A stretch of 13,755 nucleotides of DNA. It comes from Mediterranea massiliensis. Its GTDB lineage: Bacteria > Bacteroidota > Bacteroidia > Bacteroidales > Bacteroidaceae. The notes below the pieces were generated by a model, which was not told the origin of the DNA, did no database searches, and worked only from the letters and a program-made list of their open reading frames with translations. The translations under genes were made by a program, and so were the position numbers. The stretch is from contig CATXSD010000066.1 of NCBI GenBank assembly GCA_958402075.1, forward strand, positions 1 to 13,755. The letters are read 5' to 3'. Positions 8,301 to 13,311 of the stretch are shown here, piece by piece. The stretch's first letter is position 1. Every line of letters begins with the position of its first letter.

Positions 8301-8753
8301 GCAGGACCTGCCAGCCAGTCGGTTAAGATGAATCATTCGGAAGCCTGTATTGTCGCCCGTCTGGCGGATGCCGTCTACAGGCAATACACGGCTTTGGGCG
8401 ATTTCTCTCCGCAAACTACCTTGGGGGTCATTACGCCCTATCGGAGTCAGATTGCCCTCATTCGGAAAGAAATTGAAGCATTGGGGATCGCTGAGCTGGA
8501 CGACATCCTGGTCGATACGGTGGAGCGCTTTCAAGGCAGTGAACGCGATGTCATCATTTATTCTTTTTGTGTGAACCGTCCCTATCAATTGAAGTTCCTG
8601 GCTAATCTGACCGAAGACAATGGGGTGTTGGTCGACCGTAAACTGAACGTGGCTCTCACCCGTGCCCGAAAACAAATGTTCATTGTGGGAGTGCCCGAAT
8701 TGTTGGAATTGAATCCAATCTATGCTGATTTGCTTCGTTTTTGCAAAAATTAA
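5358..8753 (+). CDS. Dna2-like PD-(D/E)xK nuclease / SF1 helicase
   Basis: This 1131-residue protein joins a RecB/Cas4-type nuclease to a superfamily 1 DNA helicase. The nuclease core is at about residues 340-395: GRLD (Asp351), then EMK with Glu362 and Lys364, then QMLLY (386-390), the QxxxY motif of this nuclease group. The helicase half begins with the Walker A loop GPPGTGKT at 708-715, then DEAT at 825-828, VERFQGSE at 1055-1062 and LNVALTRAR at 1096-1104, the late SF1 motifs. This order matches Dna2. I see no CxxC pattern that would hold a Dna2/Cas4 iron-sulfur cluster. The N-terminal 330 residues are unassigned. It presumably acts on DNA flaps or broken ends in repair or replication; a defence role cannot be excluded, but no defence partner gene is adjacent. 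Confidence 0.85.
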   Translation: MKNEVKEYYDRLLDACRDDVPLEVAYRQLRELLEQLCHAQMADGSLQMTDLSARISYVAAKVGLSVREQNRLHTFRLTSNRVLNHEQVPLREDLLRDVKTLAFFIKLLTQEDIPSSLYQLLPRADATYVAMPLGHRVKRMRVCFQYSDETFLYVQPLDTLSDEWLKVRYNVPDVNDEFSETCALLWRHAQVNLLDVVVDEEGILTPSFIILEPDYLIDISSLAECFKDYGHHPANYVLARLQPSDNTRPLLLGNIANLFLDEWIHAEDEPDYLACMKKAFRTYPLELAACAELRDAAKERQFFADCRLHFDNIRRTVKDTFPAPGYGLDRKDAVLEPSYVCEALGLQGRLDYMQRDMTSFIEMKSGKADEYAIRGKVEPKENNRVQMLLYQAVLEYSMGMDHRRVKAYLLYTRYPLLYPARPSWAMVRRVMNVRNRIVEAEYAVQLRNSMEYTANKFKDLRPDVLNERKLDGKFWRDYLCPPIQRLSERLFALSPLEKKYFYTLYNFITKELYTSKSGDVEGLSRTGAASLWLATLDEKCEAGEILYDLTIQDNHAADAHKPYLQLARKTGREEIPANFRAGDAVVLYERNAEQDNVTNKMVFKGNIEYISEQTLRLRLRASQQNAGVLPMDSCYAVEHDFMDTSFRSMYQGLSAFLAAPKRRRDLLLGQRLPAFDAVSDEAIRACTDDFARIILKAKAARDFFLLIGPPGTGKTSRALRGMVEAFYEEGKQILLMSYTNRAVDEICKTLSAIGPSVDYIRIGSELACEAAYRPHLIENVLEACANRREVQGHITRCRIFVGTVATLSAKPDLFRLKHFDVAIVDEATQILEPQLLGLLCTCGEEGREAIDKFILIGDHKQLPAVVQQPSDQSEVCDEELRSVGLYNLKDSLFERLYRHLSARNKAEGRDAFLFEPAYDMLCRQGRMNEEVALFPSRAFYGGLLEPIGLPHQHGCLALAPGLEHHPLASVLTRRVAFLPSVAGPASQSVKMNHSEACIVARLADAVYRQYTALGDFSPQTTLGVITPYRSQIALIRKEIEALGIAELDDILVDTVERFQGSERDVIIYSFCVNRPYQLKFLANLTEDNGVLVDRKLNVALTRARKQMFIVGVPELLELNPIYADLLRFCKN

Positions 8754-8764
8754 AGCCGGAATGT

Positions 8765-8795
8765 TATGGGCTTATAAGAATATTTACTATTTTTG
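8765..8795 (+). promoter_or_regulatory. Promoter of a candidate small RNA
   Basis: TATTTTTG at 8788-8795 fits TAnnTTTG, and TATG sits 19 nt upstream at 8765-8768 (one mismatch to TTTG). No protein gene follows on this strand before an intrinsic terminator at 8844-8870, so the promoter most simply serves a short noncoding transcript. Confidence 0.5.
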
Positions 8796-8799
8796 CGAC

Positions 8800-8870
8800 A
8801 CGTTTTTTTCATAGAGATTTAGATTTAAGGTTAGAAGAATTGTGGAAGTCGTGAGACTTCCCTTTTTTTT
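8800..8870 (+). ncRNA. Candidate small RNA of about 70 nt, possibly Bacteroidales-1-like
   Basis: A promoter ending at 8795 and a strong intrinsic terminator ending at 8870 bracket about 70 nt with no convincing ORF. The body has a T-run, then an AT-rich stretch containing AGATTTAAGGTTAG (8821-8834), then the terminator hairpin. Known Bacteroidales-1 RNAs are described as being bounded by a Bacteroidetes promoter and a terminator, and this layout is the same. The AGATTTAAGGTTA core resembles sequences I recall from other Bacteroides intergenic regions, but membership in that family is not proven. Confidence 0.5.
8844..8870 (+). terminator. Intrinsic terminator of the candidate small RNA
   Basis: GGAAGTC (8844-8850), loop GTGA, GACTTCC (8855-8861) gives a perfect 7-bp stem with a tetraloop. 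One C and then eight T's (8863-8870) follow. This is a textbook rho-independent terminator on the + strand. Confidence 0.85.
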
Positions 8871-8912
8871 GCCCTTTCCCTTCTTGGGGATGTTTTTTAA
8901 TCCATATGAATC

Positions 8913-8975
8913 AAAGAGGCTGCATCAGGAGTCGGACGTCTTTTTGTCGTCCTCTGCTGATGCAGCCTCTTTTTT
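8913..8975. terminator. Large terminator hairpin between convergent genes
   Basis: AAGAGGCTGCATCAG (8914-8928) pairs exactly with CTGATGCAGCCTCTT (8957-8971), extendable by one A-T pair, around a 28-nt loop that itself holds GGACG/CGTCC (8934-8938 with 8948-8952). On the + strand a run of six T's (8970-8975) follows; on the - strand only three T's follow. It lies 22 bp beyond the stop codon of the - strand MFS gene and downstream of the + strand helicase/sRNA, so it probably stops transcripts from both sides, most strongly on +. Confidence 0.8.
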
Positions 8976-8997
8976 ATTGGGGGACAAGGATTGTTGC

Positions 8998-10536
8998 TTA
9001 GTCGAGTACGATGGGTTTGTACTTCGGTACCAGTATCTTCATGATGCACCAGCCGATGAGATAGGCGACGGCGCAAATGCAGAAGATGATGAAGTAACCG
9101 GCCGGCTTGCCTTCGAATCCCATGAACTGCATGGCCGGCTGGACGTATTCAGCGCCTTGGGCCAGCAGGGCCTTCGTCATTTCCACTTCCTGTCCGTCCA
9201 CCATGGTCGTACCGGCAGCATAGGTGAACAGCATACCCGAACCTTTGTTGATGAGGTAGGAACCGATACCGCCTGCCATACCTCCCAAGCCGATGATGGT
9301 AGCCACGGCACTGTTGGGGAACATGTCGCTGCCCACTGAATAGATATTGGCCGACCAGGACTGATGGGCCGCACCCGCTATACCGATGATGATGATGGGG
9401 AACCAGTAGGAGTATTCGCCCAAGGGCTGTGCAAACAGGGCCAACAGCGGGAACAGGGCGAAGATGAACATGGCGCGCATGCGGGCGGCGTATGGGTTCA
9501 GGCCTGTCTTGTTGATGATGATGGTAGGCAGCTTGCCGCCGTAGATGGACAACATGGTGATGGCATAGAGCACGAATATCAGCAGCTGGGCTGTCCCGCT
9601 GTCGGACGAGAAGCCATAGACATCCGAGATATAGGCGGGAGTCCAGAAGAGGAAGAACCACCACACACCGTCGGTCATGAACTTACCTATGGCTACAGCC
9701 CATGCCTGCGGGTACTTCAGACATTCCCAAAGGCTCATTTTCCGTTCTTCTTTAGGAGAAGCGGTAGTTTCTTGTTTTTCGGACTGTTTGTCCTGATGGA
9801 TGTAAGCCAGTTCGGCAGCATTGACATGCGGATTGCCTTCGGGCTTCTTGTACAGGAATACCCACATCCCCATCCAGATGAAACCCAATCCACCGATGAC
9901 GATGAAGGCCATTTCCCAGCCGTTGCCGATGCCGATGCCTTGGAAGTAGCGGGCCAGCGAGGGGATGCTGACGGGAGCTACCAGTGCTCCGATGGTAGAG
10001 CCGGCATTGAAGATGGAAGTTGCGAAAGCACGGTCTTTCTTGGGGAAGTATTCGGCTGTCACTTTAATGGCAGCGGGGAAGTTGCCTGCCTCACCGATAC
10101 TCAGCACGATACGTGCGGCGATGAAGAAGTAGACACTCGTGATGGCAATGGTGGAGGCTACCGCGCCGGTGGCCGAAATCATTTCGGCTGCATCGTGGAT
10201 GCCTACCACGTGTTCAGTGGCCCAGCCGCAGACGGCATGGAGGCAGGCACCGAGCGACCAGATGAAGATAGCCCAAAGGTAGCCTTTCTTGGTGCCCATC
10301 CAGTCGATGAAACGGCCGGCAAACAGGTTGGCGATGGCATAAACCAGGGAGAATATGGCGGTAATGTCACCGTAATGGGCGTCCGTCCAGTGAAATTCGG
10401 GGGCGATGAAGTCTTTCCAGGTCAGTGACAGTACCTGGCGGTCCAGATAGTTGACCGTTGTTGCAAAAAATAACATAGCGCAGATGGTCCAACGGTAATT
10501 GGTCATCTTGCCCACAGCTTGTTGGAATGTACTCAT
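8998..10536 (-). CDS. MFS transporter, ExuT-like (probable hexuronate importer)
   Basis: This 512-residue inner-membrane protein has the twelve-helix major facilitator layout. Residues near the start read NYLDRQVLSL in the first helix, followed by a GRFIDWMGTKKG loop that matches the MFS motif A between helices 2 and 3. A hydrophilic central loop (about residues 230-275, rich in Lys/Glu) is followed by FMTDGVWWFFLFWTP, a hallmark of the ExuT branch of anion:cation symporters. It probably imports hexuronates such as galacturonate with protons. The substrate is inferred from family resemblance and from the neighbouring pectin genes. It sits downstream of kduI on the same strand, but a hairpin and its own promoter lie in the 144-bp gap, so it may be expressed independently. 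Confidence 0.85.
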   Translation of the reverse strand: MSTFQQAVGKMTNYRWTICAMLFFATTVNYLDRQVLSLTWKDFIAPEFHWTDAHYGDITAIFSLVYAIANLFAGRFIDWMGTKKGYLWAIFIWSLGACLHAVCGWATEHVVGIHDAAEMISATGAVASTIAITSVYFFIAARIVLSIGEAGNFPAAIKVTAEYFPKKDRAFATSIFNAGSTIGALVAPVSIPSLARYFQGIGIGNGWEMAFIVIGGLGFIWMGMWVFLYKKPEGNPHVNAAELAYIHQDKQSEKQETTASPKEERKMSLWECLKYPQAWAVAIGKFMTDGVWWFFLFWTPAYISDVYGFSSDSGTAQLLIFVLYAITMLSIYGGKLPTIIINKTGLNPYAARMRAMFIFALFPLLALFAQPLGEYSYWFPIIIIGIAGAAHQSWSANIYSVGSDMFPNSAVATIIGLGGMAGGIGSYLINKGSGMLFTYAAGTTMVDGQEVEMTKALLAQGAEYVQPAMQFMGFEGKPAGYFIIFCICAVAYLIGWCIMKILVPKYKPIVLD

Positions 10537-10556
10537 GATAATAGATTAGTTTTTAT

Positions 10557-10623
10557 TTTGTGCAAAAATAGCAGTTCTGCAAACAAGTCTTTGTGCAAAA
10601 ATTGGTTGAATCTTTGCACAAAG
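10557..10623. promoter_or_regulatory. Three-half-site operator-like array at the MFS promoter
   Basis: CTTTGTGCAAA (10589-10599) and TTTGCACAAAG (10613-10623) are perfect inverted copies with a 13-nt spacer. A third copy, TTTGTGCAAAAAT at 10557-10569, is a 13-nt exact direct repeat of 10590-10602, offset by 33 bp or about three helical turns. The third copy overlaps the -7 box. This geometry fits a dimeric transcription factor binding at and upstream of the promoter. Which regulator binds is unknown; none is encoded in the window. Confidence 0.65.
10563..10570 (-). promoter_or_regulatory. -7 element of the MFS gene
   Basis: On the - strand this reads TATTTTTG, a match to TAnnTTTG, about 27 bp upstream of the MFS start codon. 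No TTTG lies at the normal distance upstream, so the promoter may need an activator. It overlaps one of the three TTTGTGCAAA half-sites described separately. Confidence 0.55.
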
Positions 10624-10629
10624 TGATAC

Positions 10630-10661
10630 AAACAAGCATGAGCCGGAGCCCATGCTTGTTT
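10630..10661. terminator. Hairpin between kduI and the MFS gene
   Basis: AAACAAGCATG (10630-10640) and CATGCTTGTTT (10651-10661) form a perfect 11-bp stem with a 10-nt loop, 20 bp beyond the kduI stop. The stem closes with only TTT on each strand, so it is a weak intrinsic terminator or an RNA-stabilising 3' hairpin for the EIIC-kduI transcript. It could let some transcription read through to the MFS gene. Confidence 0.6.
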
Positions 10662-10680
10662 ATAGAGTGTCAGGAGGGGG

Positions 10681-11601
10681 TTATTTCATTTCCTGATAAG
10701 TGATCTTGTCCATGTCGCCATAGTCCAGATTTTCTCCGGCCATACCCCAGATAAACATGTAGTTGCTGGTACCGGCTGCGGCGTGGATTGACCATTCGGG
10801 TGACATGACGGCCTGTTCGTTCTGCATCCAGATGAGGCGGTTCTCCTGCGGTTCACCCATGAGGTGGCAGATGGAGTTGCCTGCCGGAACATTGAAGTAG
10901 AAGTAGGCTTCGATGCGGCGGCTGTGTGTGTGGGCCGGCATGGTGTTCCATACGCTGCCCGGCTTCAGTTCGGTCAGACCCATCTGCAACTGACAGGGAC
11001 CTTCTTCCAGCACGTTGTTGACAATCAGCTGGTTGATAACGCGGTCGTTGCTTTCTTCCATCTTGCCTGCGGGGAAGGAGTTGGCCTTCAGCGAACCCTT
11101 GCGGCCGTCGATGGTGATGAGCTGCGTCTTGTATTCCTTGTGGGCTGTAGCCGAGTTGATGTAGAACTTGGCCGGGTTGGAAGCGTCCTTGCTCTTGAAG
11201 GTCACTTTCTGCTTGCCTCTTCCCACGTAGAGGGCTTCCTTGAAGTTCAGGGTGTATTCCTTGCCGTCTACGGTTACGATGCCTTCACCGCCGATGTTGA
11301 TGACACCCAGCTCTCTTCTTTCCAGGAAGTATTTGGCTTTCAGCGGGTCGATGGTCTCGAGCACCAGTTCCTTCTGTACAGGCATGGCACCGCCGAAGAT
11401 GAAGCGGTCGTACATGGAGTAGGTGACGTTGATTTCGTCGGGTACCATTACTTTTTCCATCAGGAAACTGCTGCGCAGACGGTTGGTGTCGTACGTCTTG
11501 ACATCTTGGGGGTTGCAGGCTACCTGCATTTTGTAGTTCACTTGGGAATTGGCCGATAAGGCTGCTGCACTTAACATCATTGCAATTGCTAATTTTTTCA
11601 T
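10681..11601 (-). CDS. kduI: 5-keto-4-deoxyuronate isomerase KduI with a signal peptide
   Basis: KduI converts 4-deoxy-L-threo-5-hexosulose uronate, formed from unsaturated uronates of pectin, to 3-deoxy-D-glycero-2,5-hexodiulosonate. The 306-residue protein aligns with the family throughout. Its metal site is His224, His226, Glu231 and His273; the spacing is identical to the Escherichia coli ligands His196, His198, Glu203 and His245, with an offset of 28, equal to the extra length over the 278-residue E. coli enzyme. The extra N-terminus is a Sec-type signal peptide: MKK, a hydrophobic stretch (LAIAMMLSAAAL), then SANS before Gln20, an AxS cleavage site. The enzyme is therefore predicted to be periplasmic, unlike the usual cytoplasmic KduI. 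It follows the EIIC gene by 47 bp on the same strand. An internal start at Met25 would leave a cytoplasmic form. Confidence 0.93.
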   Translation of the reverse strand: MKKLAIAMMLSAAALSANSQVNYKMQVACNPQDVKTYDTNRLRSSFLMEKVMVPDEINVTYSMYDRFIFGGAMPVQKELVLETIDPLKAKYFLERRELGVINIGGEGIVTVDGKEYTLNFKEALYVGRGKQKVTFKSKDASNPAKFYINSATAHKEYKTQLITIDGRKGSLKANSFPAGKMEESNDRVINQLIVNNVLEEGPCQLQMGLTELKPGSVWNTMPAHTHSRRIEAYFYFNVPAGNSICHLMGEPQENRLIWMQNEQAVMSPEWSIHAAAGTSNYMFIWGMAGENLDYGDMDKITYQEMK

Positions 11602-11648
11602 ATTCGATTTTATAATGATTGATTAATATCCTGTTTTTCCTGATTTCA

Positions 11649-13019
11649 TCAGGCTGCCTGCTTGGCTTCTTTCTCGCTGCGGATGATGGCGCGGCGGTTG
11701 ACCAGCATCAGCACGATGGCTATCAGCGTGAGCAGGCCGGCACCTACATACGAGAGTTTGACGCCCCGGTAGATGGTCCATCCGAAGAAGGAGGAAGCGA
11801 AGTCGAGGGCACCGCCCGCAAATCCGTCGGGAATGTGTGCGGCGGGGTCATGGGTTTCGGCATATACCTGGTTGGCGGCCATCGTGAAGTCGGGCGCCAT
11901 GTCGGTCACGAAGTAGAGGCCGATGATGAGCGTCACCAGGCCGACGATCAGCGTCTTCAGTACGTTACCCTTTGTGAAGGGAAGCACCATGGGGAAGAGG
12001 TAGAACATACCTGCCAGTGAGGCCAGCGGAAGGAACTGGTTGCCGGGGAGGAAGACGGCCAGCGCGAGGATGACCGGTATCAGGATGACGGAAGCCACCA
12101 GCGTGGTGGGGTGTCCGATAACGAGGGCCGGGCTCATGCCGATGTGTACCTTCTTGCCGTTGAACTTGTTCTTCACCAGTTCGGAAGTCTTTTCGGAGAT
12201 GGGCTTCAGACCTTCGATGAAAAGGGAGGTAATGCGCGGGATGAGCTCCATCACGGCACCCATCGTGATGCCCAGGAAGAGAATCTTCTTGATGTCCAGC
12301 TGGGCGGCCCATCCGATGAGCATACCTACGATGACACCCAGCACGAGCGGTTCGCCTATCACGCCAAACTTCTTCTTCAGGCCGTCGGCGTCGATGTCCA
12401 GCTTGGAGAAGCCAGGTATCTTGTCGAGCGCCTTGTTGATGAGGATGGCGAAGGGAGTGAAGCTCTGGCAGAACGGCTGGGGAATGGAGATGCCGTCCAG
12501 GTCGTAGTATTTCTGGAACTTGTCTGCCGTGAGGTCGGCGCATACCAGCGTGATGACGTAGCAGACGATGGCGGCGAAGTAGCCCCAAGCCAGGCTCTCA
12601 CCGGTCACGAAGTAGGCCACGGCACCGATGAAGGCGAAGTGCCAGTAGTTCCACAAGTCGATGTTCACCGTCCGTGTGGTCTTGGTGATGAGCATCAGCA
12701 GGTTCACGCCCAGGCAGATGGGGATGATCAAGGCACCGACGGCCGTGTTATAGGCTACGGCGGCAGCGGCGGGCCAGCCCATGTCGAATACGTTCAGTTG
12801 CAGGTGGTAGAGGTCGGAAATGGCTTTCAGGGGATTGTCGAAGTTGTTGGTCAGCAGGGCGGTGACTACACCCAAACCCACGAAACCGACACCCACGCAG
12901 AGGCCCGATTTCAGTGCCTTTCCGAATTTCATTCCGATACACAAACCGATAATTGTAAAGATAATGGGCATCATGACCGATGCTCCCAGGCCGATGATAT
13001 AGCCGAATACTTGTTCCAT
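11649..13019 (-). CDS. PTS galactitol-family EIIC-like membrane permease (orphan)
   Basis: This 456-residue, strongly hydrophobic protein resembles the membrane component EIIC of the galactitol (GatC) family in length, in its opening membrane segment (GLGASVMMPIIFTIIGLCIG), and in central signatures such as NVFDMGWPAAAAVAYNTAVG and the GHPTTLVASVILIPVILA region. In a working PTS, EIIC forms the sugar channel and needs EIIA and EIIB for phosphorylation. No EIIA or EIIB is fused to its short Lys/Glu tail or encoded in this window, and Bacteroides generally lack a sugar PTS. It more likely acts as a non-phosphorylating permease. Because it is the first gene of a unit with the exported KduI and lies beside pectin genes, a uronate-type substrate is inferred. 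Its start is preceded by an A-rich leader. Confidence 0.82.
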   Translation of the reverse strand: MEQVFGYIIGLGASVMMPIIFTIIGLCIGMKFGKALKSGLCVGVGFVGLGVVTALLTNNFDNPLKAISDLYHLQLNVFDMGWPAAAAVAYNTAVGALIIPICLGVNLLMLITKTTRTVNIDLWNYWHFAFIGAVAYFVTGESLAWGYFAAIVCYVITLVCADLTADKFQKYYDLDGISIPQPFCQSFTPFAILINKALDKIPGFSKLDIDADGLKKKFGVIGEPLVLGVIVGMLIGWAAQLDIKKILFLGITMGAVMELIPRITSLFIEGLKPISEKTSELVKNKFNGKKVHIGMSPALVIGHPTTLVASVILIPVILALAVFLPGNQFLPLASLAGMFYLFPMVLPFTKGNVLKTLIVGLVTLIIGLYFVTDMAPDFTMAANQVYAETHDPAAHIPDGFAGGALDFASSFFGWTIYRGVKLSYVGAGLLTLIAIVLMLVNRRAIIRSEKEAKQAA

Positions 13020-13082
13020 TCTTTTTTGTTTTTGATATGATTACATTGATGTTTTACGATGGTATGAATTAAATTGCGGTGT

Positions 13083-13112
13083 CAAATTTAGCTCTTTTCT
13101 TGATTAATCAAA
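13083..13112 (-). promoter_or_regulatory. Promoter of the EIIC-kduI unit
   Basis: On the - strand TTTG (13112-13109) is followed after 18 nt by TAAATTTG (13090-13083), a near-ideal Bacteroidetes promoter. Transcription should start around 13077-13080, giving a leader of about 60 nt ending in an A-rich stretch before the ATG at 13019. Confidence 0.75.
13100..13111. promoter_or_regulatory. Palindrome over the EIIC -33 box
   Basis: TTGATTAATCAA is a perfect 12-bp palindrome whose right part is the -33 TTTG box of the EIIC-kduI promoter on the - strand. Its position would let a bound dimer block sigma-factor contact. A 12-bp palindrome in AT-rich sequence can also occur by chance. Confidence 0.45.
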
Positions 13113-13162
13113 AGAGAAAGCCTTTAATTATTGGAAAAAAGGACGATTTTGCACATTTTTTG

Positions 13163-13202
13163 TCGTTTGCGTGCACGAAATTGCTCGTTCTCGCACACGA
13201 AA
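13163..13202. promoter_or_regulatory. Tandem dyad repeats in the divergent pectin-gene spacer
   Basis: Two 18-bp copies (13163-13180 and 13185-13202) match at 14 of 18 positions and repeat at a 22-bp period, about two helical turns. Each copy is itself a dyad, TCGT-N8-ACGA. They sit between two divergent promoters, roughly 85-125 bp upstream of the EIIC start and 70-110 bp upstream of the pectin methylesterase start of transcription, which suits a shared activator. Hybrid two-component or AraC-type regulators commonly control such loci in Bacteroides, but the protein is not in this window. Confidence 0.6.
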
Positions 13203-13259
13203 ACCAAATAATGCACCATCTCTACCGAAAAAATACACAAGTCTTTGGAGGGAAACCGT

Positions 13260-13267
13260 TACTTTTG
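13260..13267 (+). promoter_or_regulatory. -7 element of the pectin methylesterase gene
   Basis: TACTTTTG fits TAnnTTTG and lies about 45 bp before the ATG at 13312. No TTTG occurs 19 nt upstream (the bases there are ACAA), which is consistent with an activator-dependent promoter. A small dyad, GTTTC-TT-GAAAC at 13267-13278, overlaps the expected transcription start. Confidence 0.5.
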
Positions 13268-13311
13268 TTTCTTGAAACGAAACATGTCTTATACCCGTAA
13301 AGATTGAACGC

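Noticed and set aside
9364..10428. 354-codon + strand frame opposite the MFS gene
   Set aside because: It is a mirror frame rich in Asp/Gly/Glu with no domain; the - strand product is a clear MFS transporter.
12111..13040. 309-codon + strand frame opposite the EIIC gene
   Set aside because: It is a mirror of a hydrophobic membrane-protein gene, giving an Asp/Gly/Val/Gln-rich chain with no recognisable features.
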